A stretch of 64,000 nt of DNA from contig NZ_JAIYCP010000023.1 of NCBI RefSeq assembly GCF_027487935.1, forward strand, positions 26,685 to 90,684, in the 5' to 3' direction. Positions 34,001 through 42,400 of the stretch are shown here, piece after piece; the first letter of the stretch is position 1; each line of letters opens with the position of its first letter. The position numbers and the translations under genes are program-made. This DNA is from Brevundimonas sp. Its GTDB lineage: Bacteria > Pseudomonadota > Alphaproteobacteria > Caulobacterales > Caulobacteraceae. The notes under the pieces were generated by a model that saw only the letters and a program-made list of their open reading frames with translations, made no database searches and was not told the origin of the DNA.

Positions 34001-34399
34001 TCAATGCCCGTGTATCGCGGCGACCGCGGACGGGTCCGTATAGTCGCGCCAGCGAAGCAGTTTTCCCTCTTCGTCCAGCTCAAAAATGCCTGCTATGGCG
34101 AATGCACCAACCTCGCGTCCGTCGGCGGCGACAAGCCGGTCCATTCGTTCCGTGAGGACGACATTGCCGTGAGCGGCGATGTGCAGGGTCTCAACCAGGA
34201 TTTTCGAATACCCCATAGCGGCTTCGAATTTCGCCCCCAGCGCCAGGGCTTCATCGGCCCCGACGGTTTTTGACAGGCCCATGTTGACCCATTCGGTATC
34301 GGCGCGGAACAGGTCGCGGATCGCTTTTTCGAGCGGTTCAGGGCCGTCGGACCAAGCGTTCAGGAACTGGCGGATGATGTCGATCGGCAGTCTTTTCAC
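34001..34399 (-). CDS. Limonene-1,2-epoxide-hydrolase-like / SnoaL-fold protein
   Basis: A small alpha+beta-cone protein of 132 residues. LTERMDRL (R85, D87) and RWRDYTDP (D119) match the Asp-Arg-Asp triad of limonene-1,2-epoxide hydrolase. TEWVNMG (W37, N39) sits where that enzyme has Tyr53 and Asn55, so the Tyr is replaced by Trp. The enzyme class adds water to epoxides in one step without a covalent intermediate. The GTG at 34399 is preferred and has GGAAGGAC upstream; an ATG at 34456 would add a polar tail. The P450 gene follows on the same strand, which suggests epoxidation then hydrolysis (inference). A plain SnoaL-like protein is the alternative. Confidence 0.75.
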   Translation of the reverse strand: MKRLPIDIIRQFLNAWSDGPEPLEKAIRDLFRADTEWVNMGLSKTVGADEALALGAKFEAAMGYSKILVETLHIAAHGNVVLTERMDRLVAADGREVGAFAIAGIFELDEEGKLLRWRDYTDPSAVAAIHGH

Positions 34400-34518
34400 T
34401 GGATGTTCGTCCTTCCAAATTGGGTGCCGGTTTGGCGCTTTCCCGCGCGACTCCAAAGCTGGTTTGCGGCAAGGTGGGCCGACTGCGGCTCTTGCCGCGC
34501 TGACCTGACGGAGCCGTC

Positions 34519-35067
34519 GTGAGCGAACAGATCACAGCTATTCCCCTGACCCGCATCGACGGAGAACTCGACAGCCTGGCGAACCATGAGGGCAAGGTTC
34601 TGTTGATCGTCAATGTTGCATCGAAATGCGGTCTGACGCCGCAGTATGAAGGGCTTGAGGCCCTCTATCGAGACAAGCACGCTGAGGGGCTGCAAGTGCT
34701 TGCGTTTCCGGCCAACAACTTCAACGGCCAGGAGCCCGGCACTGACGATGAGATCGTGGACTTCTGCAAGACCAGCTACGACGTGACCTTTCCGCTGTAT
34801 TCCAAGATTAGCGTCAGGGGCGAGGACATCCATCCGCTTTATGCCCGCCTGACGACGAGCAAGCCTGCGGCGGTCGGGGAGGGGCCGATGCGTAAACGTC
34901 TGGAGGGCTATGGGATCGCGACGGGTGCGCCGGGTGAGATTGTGTGGAATTTCGAGAAATTTCTGATTGGTCGCGATGGTCAGATCATCGACCGTTTCGC
35001 ACCTGATGTTGACGCTGCCGATCCTCGATTGGTTGGCGCGGTTGATAAGGCGCTCGCGGAAAGCTGA
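34519..35067 (+). CDS. Glutathione peroxidase family (thiol peroxidase)
   Basis: A 182-residue thioredoxin-fold peroxidase. The peroxidatic Cys37 lies in NVASKCGLT, Gln71 in FPANNFNGQEPG, and Trp143-Asn144 in EIVWNFEKF completes the active site. Cys83 in DFCKTSYDV is at the resolving-Cys position of thioredoxin-dependent members. It reduces organic or lipid hydroperoxides and would protect a cell running P450 and dioxygenase reactions. The start is GTG. It stands alone between minus-strand genes. Confidence 0.93.
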   Translation: MSEQITAIPLTRIDGELDSLANHEGKVLLIVNVASKCGLTPQYEGLEALYRDKHAEGLQVLAFPANNFNGQEPGTDDEIVDFCKTSYDVTFPLYSKISVRGEDIHPLYARLTTSKPAAVGEGPMRKRLEGYGIATGAPGEIVWNFEKFLIGRDGQIIDRFAPDVDAADPRLVGAVDKALAES

Positions 35068-35114
35068 CGTAGCAGTGGGGAAGCGGTGGCGCTGGTAGCC
35101 CACCGCGCCTTTCA

Positions 35115-36041
35115 TCAACGGAGCTTGGCCGTGATCTTGGCATGGGGGCCGGAAACCTGAGCGGCCCAGGCCTCGGCGGCGTTCGAGAATTCGAACTCGA
35201 GGTAATCGACTTCGAGGGCCTGTTCCTTCTGCATTGCCAACAGTCGCCGCCAGATGGCCTCGCGGTCGGCGGGCGGACGTTGGCCAGTGCCGATGCAGGT
35301 CAAGGTGCGGAAGAGGAGATCGCCGATGTTCAGCTCCACGACGCGACCCGCTCCCGTGCCGATCGTGATCAGACGAGCGCCCCATTTGGTCGCCTTGACC
35401 GCCGAAAGGAAGGGCTTGCCGAAGACGAGATCCAGCACGACGTCGAAGCCCTCGCCGCCTGACGCTACCCTCAACGCCTCAGTGTCGTTTTCGCCGCCCA
35501 TGGCCACGACGGCGTCGGCAAGCCCGCGTTCCATGAGCCGGTCAAGACCGGCTTGATTGCGCGCCGCGGCCACGACCTGTCCGGCACCGAGATTTCTCGC
35601 CAATTGCAACCCGATCTGTCCAAGCACGCCAGTGGCACCGAGGATCAGCACACGCTCGCCGGGCTGGATCCTTGCGGCCTCCAAAGGGATGAGAATGCCG
35701 GTGCCGGCGATGCCCATGGTGATCGCAGTGCGATCATCAATATCGTCCGGGACGTCCCAGACCTCGGCCGAAGGCACAATGGTTCTTTCCGCCCAGGCTC
35801 CCCAGGGTGCCAATGATCGTTCGCCGAAATAGACCCGCCGCCCGTCTTCGGCGCGGCCAACGCCTTCGCCCCGGATCACGCAAGGATACTCAACGCCGAG
35901 ACGATAGGCACCGAGTACGTCCCATCCACCAAGGCCGGCGGTGTCGACCTCGATCAGGACCGAGCCGTCCTGGGCCGTCGGTTCAGGAAAGTCCTGAAGG
36001 ACCGGAGTGGCTCCGTTCCCGGAGATGACGGCGGCGCGCAT
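35115..36041 (-). CDS. MDR-family quinone oxidoreductase-like protein
   Basis: A short (308-residue) medium-chain dehydrogenase/reductase with LILGATGVLGQIGLQLARNL as NAD(P) site and FDVVLDLVFGKPFLSAV after it. There is no zinc-ligand pattern. It begins MRAAVISGNGATPVLQDFPE, as in zinc-less quinone or enoyl reductases. It lies 86 bases after the Rieske oxygenase beta-subunit gene on the same strand and may reduce an enone or quinone product of the pathway. It differs clearly from the oxidoreductase at 25177. Confidence 0.85.
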   Translation of the reverse strand: MRAAVISGNGATPVLQDFPEPTAQDGSVLIEVDTAGLGGWDVLGAYRLGVEYPCVIRGEGVGRAEDGRRVYFGERSLAPWGAWAERTIVPSAEVWDVPDDIDDRTAITMGIAGTGILIPLEAARIQPGERVLILGATGVLGQIGLQLARNLGAGQVVAAARNQAGLDRLMERGLADAVVAMGGENDTEALRVASGGEGFDVVLDLVFGKPFLSAVKATKWGARLITIGTGAGRVVELNIGDLLFRTLTCIGTGQRPPADREAIWRRLLAMQKEQALEVDYLEFEFSNAAEAWAAQVSGPHAKITAKLR

Positions 36042-36127
36042 GGGCAGGTTTCCTGGTCAGGACGTTGCGAGACGAGCGTCGGCGCATCGTTGGCGATCGA
36101 CGTGTGCCGCCGCCGTCTTCGATCGGG

Positions 36128-36709
36128 TCAGAGGAAGATGGCGAGGTTCGGGAAGCCGAGCACGGTCTGATCGATGATGATCTCGCGCCGGGACAGTTTG
36201 AAGCTGCCGCCATGGCGGCGCAGCAGGTCGTGCCGAACGCAGCTGAGCATCAGCAGGGTTGTCTCATCGAACCGGCTCCGGCTGCACAGCAGATAGCTTT
36301 TCACCTCGAACTCGTCTGGATGGTCCGTGGATTCGACCAGAATGTTCGTCACCAGACGACGGGTGCGCGACGGCGGGTCTTCGGCCCAGGCGCTGCTGGT
36401 GTCCGTAATCCGCCCGACGCGGCCGCGGATCGAGGCATAGGTCTCGTCGAAATGCATCACTGTGCGGACGACAGACTCGGCCTGGTGTTTCAGGGAGCGC
36501 GTCTGGCGCATCGGGCAGGTGTAGCGAAGATCGATGTCGAGCCGTGCAACCCATTCGGCCAGGCGAATCTCATCGAGCAACCAGGCCTCCTCGTATAGGA
36601 ACTCGGCGATCTGGTTGTAGACGGGCGAACCGACCGGCACACGGTCGGGACGGAAGGGGGCATCTGATGCGCTGCTGACATCGGTGGGGATGACGGCGTT
36701 CATGGTCAT
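36128..36709 (-). CDS. Ring-hydroxylating oxygenase, beta subunit
   Basis: A 193-residue SnoaL-like subunit typical of Rieske oxygenase beta chains: QIAEFLYEEAWLLDEIRLAE, then WVARLDIDLRYTCPMRQTR, and FEVKSYLLCSRSRFDE near the C-terminus. It is structural and supports the alpha3beta3 assembly. Its gene follows the alpha-subunit gene after 31 bases on the same strand. Two close ATG codons (36709 and 36703) are possible starts. Confidence 0.92.
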   Translation of the reverse strand: MTMNAVIPTDVSSASDAPFRPDRVPVGSPVYNQIAEFLYEEAWLLDEIRLAEWVARLDIDLRYTCPMRQTRSLKHQAESVVRTVMHFDETYASIRGRVGRITDTSSAWAEDPPSRTRRLVTNILVESTDHPDEFEVKSYLLCSRSRFDETTLLMLSCVRHDLLRRHGGSFKLSRREIIIDQTVLGFPNLAIFL

Positions 36710-36740
36710 GGCGGTGTTATCCTGATGATATCGACGATGG

Positions 36741-38117
36741 TCAGACGGCGCTGTTCATCAGATCGCGATAGGCCAGCCACCAGTTCCACTGGGTGTCGTC
36801 CTTGGTGAAGCCTTCATAGACCAGGGCCGGACCGGGCCAGTCCGGCCGGGGCGGAGTTGTGCAGACGGCCTGGTATTTCATGGTGACGTTGCGGGCGGCA
36901 GCACCCTTGGCCGTCTGTGTGATGTGCGGCCAGGTGTCGGAATCGTCCTGTTCCACCATGCCGGACGTGCCGAGCATTCGCACCGCGAACTGCAACGCCT
37001 TCTGCTTGTGCTCTTCGGGCGCGTCCTTTTCTGCAAGGATGTAGTTGCAGAACTCCAACTCGTCCGGCCCCTTGGGAATGTAGGTGTGCAGCGAGGTCAG
37101 GCCGATGATCTCGCCATCAGGCTGGGGTACGTAGATGAAGGCGATCAGGACGTTGGGGAACATGCCTCCGACCTGGGGCGGGCTGTCGACCAGCAGACTG
37201 AGCTGTTCCGGTGTCAGATTGCGCATCAGCTGGGGCAGCATTTCCTTGGTGATGCCCGGGGGCGGCACGATGGCCAGTTTTTCTTCCAGCGTCAGATTGC
37301 CGTCCCGGAAACCGGCCGCCTGTTTGAACTTGTTGGCGGCAGGCATGCAGCGAAGGGCGTGCCCCTGAAGCGAACCGACCTCGGTGCCATACATTGAGGT
37401 CGTCAAGTCGCCGTCGCCGAACCTGGCGAACTCACCCAGCCAGCGGTGAAGCGTCAGAGTATGGAAGCCGTCGGCGGCCGACTGCTCACAGGCCGTTTTC
37501 CAGTTCGCCTTGATGGTAAAGCGCTGGGGCGGGCCGAGAACCTCGAGGCCTCTGTCCGTGCGGCAGAACAGCATGTCGTAGTACCATTTCATTTCGCCGA
37601 GGAACTCGTCGAAAGAGGGCCCGTCGAAATTCCACGTCGCGAAGATCAGCCCGCCGTACAGGTGGCTGCGCGCCTGGGTCAGGCCGAGCTTTTCCTTGGG
37701 CAGGATGTCGCCATGCATCTTCTCGCCGGCGACGGGCGCGCCAATGAAGTCGCCGTCGTTCTTGAAGGCCCAGCCGTGATAGATGCAGGTGTGCACCTTG
37801 GCATTGCCGGCGTCGCTGGTGCAGACCCTCATGCCCCGGTGGGGGCAGACGTTGAGCATGACCCTGATCGAACCGTCTTTCTGGCGTGTGATCAGGACGG
37901 GATCGGAGCCCATCAACCGCGTGATGAAGTCGCCGGGGTTGGGTATCTCGCTCTCATGGCCCAGCAGAAGCCATGTTTTCCCGAACACCTTGCGCATCTC
38001 GATGTCGTAGAGCTCGGGGTCCGAGATGGCACGAAGCTGTACCTCCCGGGTGTGAATATTGATCAGATCGTCGATCGTCGTGCCATCGGAAAGCGTTGTG
38101 CGGGTCCGGTCCAGCAT
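36741..38117 (-). CDS. Ring-hydroxylating (Rieske) oxygenase, alpha subunit
   Basis: The 458-residue catalytic subunit has the Rieske [2Fe-2S] ligands C91/H93 (CPHRG) and C111/H114 (CIYHG). The mononuclear iron site is H219 and H224 with bridging D216 (ADGFHTLTLH), and a third ligand Asp lies near 391 (EQDDSDTW). Such enzymes insert both oxygen atoms, or one, into aromatic or alicyclic rings. The start at 38117 has a GGAGGAAA ribosome site; the longer frame reading into the spacer is rejected. A ferredoxin gene is divergent and a palindrome sits in between. The substrate cannot be read from the sequence. Confidence 0.94.
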   Translation of the reverse strand: MLDRTRTTLSDGTTIDDLINIHTREVQLRAISDPELYDIEMRKVFGKTWLLLGHESEIPNPGDFITRLMGSDPVLITRQKDGSIRVMLNVCPHRGMRVCTSDAGNAKVHTCIYHGWAFKNDGDFIGAPVAGEKMHGDILPKEKLGLTQARSHLYGGLIFATWNFDGPSFDEFLGEMKWYYDMLFCRTDRGLEVLGPPQRFTIKANWKTACEQSAADGFHTLTLHRWLGEFARFGDGDLTTSMYGTEVGSLQGHALRCMPAANKFKQAAGFRDGNLTLEEKLAIVPPPGITKEMLPQLMRNLTPEQLSLLVDSPPQVGGMFPNVLIAFIYVPQPDGEIIGLTSLHTYIPKGPDELEFCNYILAEKDAPEEHKQKALQFAVRMLGTSGMVEQDDSDTWPHITQTAKGAAARNVTMKYQAVCTTPPRPDWPGPALVYEGFTKDDTQWNWWLAYRDLMNSAV

Positions 38118-38164
38118 GGGTTTCCTCCGTGGCGATTCCCGCCATTTAATTTTGAACATAGGTG

Positions 38165-38185
38165 GCATTTTTGTATAGAAAATGC
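38165..38185. promoter_or_regulatory. Perfect palindrome between oxygenase and ferredoxin operons
   Basis: Seven-base arms GCATTTT and AAAATGC flank TGTATAG. The site lies 48 bases upstream of the oxygenase alpha start and 80 bases upstream of the ferredoxin start. It is a strong candidate for a shared operator. A similar sequence occurs at 5902-5922 in another divergent spacer. Confidence 0.65.
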
Positions 38186-38265
38186 AACTCTTCGATTCAT
38201 AGAGGAACGACGGACCGCAGGTCCCCGGAGAAGCCCCCAAGGGGCACCCGGCAGGGAGGATGAAG

Positions 38266-38484
38266 ATGAGTTCGGAGGCGATTTCCCATCGCGTCAGGGC
38301 CGACCGCAGTGCCTGTTGCGGCTATGGAACCTGTGTTGAGATCTGCCCGGAGATCTACCAGCTGGAGGGCGGGCTGGTGGTTCTGACGACCGATATCGTA
38401 CCGGCGGAACTGCTGGAGCGCGCCATCGAGGGTGCCGAGTCCTGCCCGCAGTCGGCCATCGTCGTGGAAGAGGTTGCGGGATGA
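38266..38484 (+). CDS. [3Fe-4S]-type ferredoxin
   Basis: A 72-residue ferredoxin. C17, C23 (C-x5-C) and C60 (ESCPQSAI) form the usual three-Cys set of [3Fe-4S] ferredoxins; C18 and C27 are extra. Such ferredoxins carry electrons to P450s, and in some systems (actinobacterial phthalate dioxygenase) to Rieske oxygenases with a glutathione-reductase-type reductase. Both kinds of acceptor are here, as is a matching reductase at 2652. The ATG at 38266 is six bases from GGGAGG; the ATG at 38260 touches the ribosome site. The stop overlaps the transporter start. Confidence 0.9.
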   Translation: MSSEAISHRVRADRSACCGYGTCVEICPEIYQLEGGLVVLTTDIVPAELLERAIEGAESCPQSAIVVEEVAG

Positions 38485-39866
38485 GTGTGCCTCCGGTCGT
38501 TGCCAGCGCTTCAGCACCGACCAAGGGAGTGCGAAGGCCGCCCGGCCTGGTCGCGCTCTCTCTGATGGGGGTGCCCCTGACGGCCCTGTCGCTTCCTCTC
38601 GTGGTCATGATCCCCGAGCACTATGCGACAGTCCTCGGACTGCCGCTGGCGGTGGTCGGTCTGATCTTCACCAGCGTGCGGGTCTTCGACATCGTTATCG
38701 ACCCGATGCTGGGTGCGGCTATGGACCGGACGCGCAGTCGTTTTGGACGATACCGCCCGTGGCTGATTTTCGGCGCGCCGGCGCTTATGCTTGCGGTTTA
38801 TCTGCTTTTCATGGCTGAGCCGGGCGTCGGGCCGCTTTACCTGCTACTGACCCTGACTGCGGCCTTTGTCGGCTGGTCAGTGCTTTCGCTGGCGCAGCTG
38901 GCCATGGCTTCAGGATTGGCGACCGGTTACGACGAGCGGTCGCGTGTTTACGCCTGGATCCAGTTTGCTTCGCTACTGGGCATTCTTACCGTCATGGGCT
39001 TTCCGATCCTGTTGACCAGGCTCGGGGAAACGGGCCTGGCACCCACCCAACTTATGGGCTGGATCATTATTGTCCTGATGGGTCCTGCCGTCGCTCTCGC
39101 CGTGTGGCGGGTTCCCGAAGCCGTCGAGGTCGCCCAACGGCATGTCATCGGCATCAAGGAATACCTTGCTGTTGTGGGTCGGAAGGCGGTGCTGCGGATT
39201 ACGGCAATCGATCTGCTGTTCGGCCTCGGCTTCGGGACGGCGTCGGCCATGCTGGTATTCTTTGTGACCGCGGCCAAGGGGCTGGATCGCAGTGCCATCG
39301 GCATTGTGCTTATCGCCCAGGTCGTCACGGCCATGATCACCGTTCCTGTCGTCGCATGGCTGGCGCGACGTTTTGACAAACATTTCGTTCTCGGAATCTC
39401 GGGTCTGCTGGCGGCAGCCGTCAGCATCGCATTCGTCTTCGCTCCCGACCGGAACCTGTTGGCTATGTCGCTTGGAATGATGGGTTGGGGGCTGTCGTTC
39501 GGTGCCTTCAATCTGCTGCCGCGCGCCATGATGGCCGATGCCGCGGACGAGCTCAGACTGGATTCGGGTTCGGATCAGACGGGCGTGCTTTATGCCCTTC
39601 TGATCAGCAGCTGGAAGCTTGGAGGGGCTCTGGCGGTCGGGCTGTCATTCGCGGCTCTGGCCCTGGTCGGCTACAAGCCCGCCTTGATGTCAGCCAACAC
39701 GCCCCAAGCCATCGCAGGTTTGGAGTTGGTGTTTGCCGGTCCGTCGGCGGTGCTGTTCGTTATCGGTGCCTGGTTGTCCTTTACCTATCCGCTTACTCGC
39801 GAGAAGCACGCCGCGGTCCGCGCTGCGCTTGACCTGCGCGATGCCGGCTCGGAGTCGGTGGTGTGA
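38481..39866 (+). CDS. MFS transporter, GPH (glycoside-cation symporter) type
   Basis: A 461-residue protein with about twelve membrane helices. The first loop FDIVIDPMLGAAMDRTRSRF, then GRYRPWLIFGAP, is the signature of the GPH/MelB-like MFS_2 branch. Members of this branch in catabolic clusters carry organic acids, steroids or glycosides with a cation. Translation is coupled to the ferredoxin (ATGA) and to the next SDR (GTG within the stop region), so it is part of a seven-gene plus-strand operon from 38266 to 43932. The carried compound is probably the substrate or an intermediate. Confidence 0.9.
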   Translation: MSVPPVVASASAPTKGVRRPPGLVALSLMGVPLTALSLPLVVMIPEHYATVLGLPLAVVGLIFTSVRVFDIVIDPMLGAAMDRTRSRFGRYRPWLIFGAPALMLAVYLLFMAEPGVGPLYLLLTLTAAFVGWSVLSLAQLAMASGLATGYDERSRVYAWIQFASLLGILTVMGFPILLTRLGETGLAPTQLMGWIIIVLMGPAVALAVWRVPEAVEVAQRHVIGIKEYLAVVGRKAVLRITAIDLLFGLGFGTASAMLVFFVTAAKGLDRSAIGIVLIAQVVTAMITVPVVAWLARRFDKHFVLGISGLLAAAVSIAFVFAPDRNLLAMSLGMMGWGLSFGAFNLLPRAMMADAADELRLDSGSDQTGVLYALLISSWKLGGALAVGLSFAALALVGYKPALMSANTPQAIAGLELVFAGPSAVLFVIGAWLSFTYPLTREKHAAVRAALDLRDAGSESVV

Positions 39867-40621
39867 CCCGGCGGCTCGAAGGCAGGGTCGCCCTGATTTC
39901 GGGCACCGGCGGCGGTCAAGGTCGGGCGGCGGCACTCCGGTTCGCAGCCGATGGCGCGATCGTCGTCGGCTGCGATGTAAGCGGTGCAGCGGACACCGAG
40001 ACCGTGCGACTGGTGACTGAAGCCGGTGGGGTCATGACGACCATGGTCTGTGATCTCGGCGATCCTGCGGAAGCACAGGCATGGGTGGATCGGGCGGTAT
40101 CGGATCACGGTCGGATCGACGTTGTCTACAACAACGCCTCAGCGGCGAAATTCGGTTCGATCGCAGATCTTTCCATCGAGGACTGGCGGTTCACGATCCG
40201 TAACGAACTCGACCTCGTGTTCCTGACAACCAAATTTGCATGGCCGCACCTCGCAAAACGCGGCGGAGCGATCGTCAACGTCGCCTCGACCGCAGGATGG
40301 CAAGGTTCGCGGGGTAATGGCACGGTCGCCCACAACGCCACCAAGGGCGGCGTAATCGCCATGACGCGACAGATGGCGCTGGAGGGCGCGCCACTCGGCA
40401 TTCGCGCCAACAGCATCAGCCCTGGCTTCATCATAACCCCCGGCACGCGTGCCTTCGCCGAGAACCCGGCCGTTCGAGCTCAATTGACGAACAGCATTCC
40501 GCTCGGCCGGCCTGGTGAGCCCGAGGACGTTGTCGGCATGGCCGCCTTCCTGGCCAGCGACGAGGCCGCCTTCATCACCGGCGCTGACATCATCATCGAT
40601 GGCGGTACCACTGCCTGCTAG
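39863..40621 (+). CDS. SDR with His in place of the catalytic Tyr
   Basis: A 252-residue SDR with the cofactor motif SGTGGGQG and the NNAS central motif. In the active site the expected Tyr-x-x-x-Lys reads HNATK (codons CAC ... AAG), so His replaces Tyr while the catalytic Ser (VASTAGWQG) and Lys remain. The end is ITGADIIIDGG. Tyr-less SDRs may be inactive, or may use another proton donor. The GTG start overlaps the transporter stop. It is directly followed by the extradiol dioxygenase gene, so a cis-dihydrodiol dehydrogenase role would suit the context, but the missing Tyr argues for caution. Confidence 0.87.
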   Translation: MTRRLEGRVALISGTGGGQGRAAALRFAADGAIVVGCDVSGAADTETVRLVTEAGGVMTTMVCDLGDPAEAQAWVDRAVSDHGRIDVVYNNASAAKFGSIADLSIEDWRFTIRNELDLVFLTTKFAWPHLAKRGGAIVNVASTAGWQGSRGNGTVAHNATKGGVIAMTRQMALEGAPLGIRANSISPGFIITPGTRAFAENPAVRAQLTNSIPLGRPGEPEDVVGMAAFLASDEAAFITGADIIIDGGTTAC

Positions 40622-40648
40622 CGAACCGAAAGACTGAGGATCTGGACC

Positions 40649-41563
40649 ATGGATATCCGGGGTATCGGCTACCTGGGCTTTGAAAGCCCCAACATCGACG
40701 CCTGGCGAAGCTATGGCCCTGAGGTGCTTGGCTTGGCCATCGCGCCTTCGCCGGAAGATGAGCCGGATGCCCTCTATCTCAAGATGGATGACCGTCGCTA
40801 CCGCTTCGCGTTCCAGCCCGGCCCTATCGACAAGCTGGCCTATATCGGTTGGGAGTGCGTGAACCGGATCGCCTTCGAGAAAGCCGTCAAGAAACTGCAG
40901 GACGCGGGTATCGCGGTCGAACAGGGGAGTGACGACCTCAAGGCGCGCCGCGCCGTTCGCGATGTCGTCCGGTTCAAGGACCCCGTCGGCTACCAGTACG
41001 AACTCTTCTATGGCCAGAAGGGCGAGCCGGACTCTTTCGTGCCGGGACGCCGACACGGCGGCTTCAACACCTATGGCCGGGGCTTCGGCCACGTCGTGGT
41101 CATCACGCCGGAATACGGACCCGAGCTCGACGACTTCCTGATCAATGTCATGGGCTTCCAGTGGTATGGATCCGGCGCGGGTAAGGGCAAGACGGGATTC
41201 TACCGTGCGGGGCTGAACAATCTCACCAGCCACGACATCGGCTATGGTCATGGGCCCGGCCGTATGGGCATCCAGCACGTGGGACTCCTTACGGGCGATC
41301 TTCGCGACGTCGGTGAGACTTGGGACATCGTCAAGAAGCGTCAGATCCCGGTTCAGATGACTCTGGGCCAGCACACCCAGGATCCCCATTTCTCCTTCTA
41401 CCACTTCAGCCCGTCGGGTTTCGCCGTCGAGGTCATCGCCGAAACCCACCCGTGGCCGGGCGATCCGTTCGAGCTGAATGCTGAACGCCTCAGCTACTGG
41501 GGGCATGAACTGGTCGGGCCGATCCTCGGCACGACGGTACGCACACCCGAGGAATTGCGTTGA
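40649..41563 (+). CDS. Type I extradiol ring-cleavage dioxygenase (BphC-like)
   Basis: A 304-residue two-module VOC protein of BphC size. The iron ligands are visible as H148 (GFGHVVV), H210 (GIQHVGLL) and E261 (FAVEVI). The second-shell residues H195 (TSHD), H242 (GQHTQD) and Y251 (FYHF) also match those of BphC (H146, H210, E260, H195, H241, Y250). It should open a catechol-type ring next to the diol. It is the ring-cleavage step of the cluster and lies among four SDR genes. The next SDR start overlaps its stop (TGATG). Confidence 0.92.
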   Translation: MDIRGIGYLGFESPNIDAWRSYGPEVLGLAIAPSPEDEPDALYLKMDDRRYRFAFQPGPIDKLAYIGWECVNRIAFEKAVKKLQDAGIAVEQGSDDLKARRAVRDVVRFKDPVGYQYELFYGQKGEPDSFVPGRRHGGFNTYGRGFGHVVVITPEYGPELDDFLINVMGFQWYGSGAGKGKTGFYRAGLNNLTSHDIGYGHGPGRMGIQHVGLLTGDLRDVGETWDIVKKRQIPVQMTLGQHTQDPHFSFYHFSPSGFAVEVIAETHPWPGDPFELNAERLSYWGHELVGPILGTTVRTPEELR

Positions 41564-42375
41564 TGGGATTGCTGGATGGCAAGGTCGCTCTGATTACCGG
41601 CGGTGGTGGAGGGATCGGCAGAGGCATCGCCCGCAGGTTTGTGCGTGAAGGGGCTACCGTCGTCGTGGCGGAGTACAACGAAGACTACTGCACCACGATC
41701 CGGTCCGAGCTGATCGACGAACTCGGCGGCCGTGCTGAGGTTCTCAAGGTCGATGTGCGGGTCAAGGATCAGATCCAGGGCGCTGTCGAGAAGACGGTCG
41801 AGCTGTTCGGAGGCATCGACATCCTGATCAACAACGCCTTCACCCTCAGCCCGAAGGTGCTGCTGGAGCAGAAGACCGACGAGATGCTGGACGCCACCCT
41901 GCACTCGGGTCTTTGGGCCGGTTGGTGGGCGATGCAGGCAGCGCGGCCGCACATGATCGAACGCGGCGGCGGCTCGATCGTCAACTTCTATTCCATCGAC
42001 GTCGAGACGGGGGCCTGGCTGAACTCGGACTACAGCATCACCAAGTCCGCGCTGCGGGGCCTTACCCGAAGCGCCGCCCACGAGTGGGGTCGGTTCAACA
42101 TCCGGGTCAACCTGCTGTCGCCGGCCGCCATGGGGACAGTGTTCCAGAAGATGGCGGCAGACTCGCCGGGCTTCGCCGAACGGGTCGCAGCGATGAAGCC
42201 ACTGCAGCGGAATGGTGACCCGGAGGAGGATATTGCTCCGGTGGCTGTGTTCCTGGCGTCGGATATGTCGCGGTTCGTGACGGGTGAGCTGATCAACGTC
42301 GACGGTGGCCTGCACATGCCTGGCTATCAGTCGCGGCCGCCGAACGTGGCCGAGATGGAACAGCAGGGCGGCTGA
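41563..42375 (+). CDS. Short-chain dehydrogenase/reductase
   Basis: A 270-residue classical SDR: cofactor motif TGGGGGIG, INNAF, active-site Tyr and Lys in SDYSITKSALRG, and VTGELINVDGG. A roughly 15-residue C-terminal extension (PGYQSRPPNVAEMEQ) resembles that of the next SDR, which suggests related function or assembly. Its ATG overlaps the dioxygenase stop. It may act on a dihydrodiol or a hydroxy group before or after ring cleavage (inference). Confidence 0.9.
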   Translation: MGLLDGKVALITGGGGGIGRGIARRFVREGATVVVAEYNEDYCTTIRSELIDELGGRAEVLKVDVRVKDQIQGAVEKTVELFGGIDILINNAFTLSPKVLLEQKTDEMLDATLHSGLWAGWWAMQAARPHMIERGGGSIVNFYSIDVETGAWLNSDYSITKSALRGLTRSAAHEWGRFNIRVNLLSPAAMGTVFQKMAADSPGFAERVAAMKPLQRNGDPEEDIAPVAVFLASDMSRFVTGELINVDGGLHMPGYQSRPPNVAEMEQQGG

Positions 42376-42400
42376 GGCCGAGGAACAGGGAGACAGAGGC

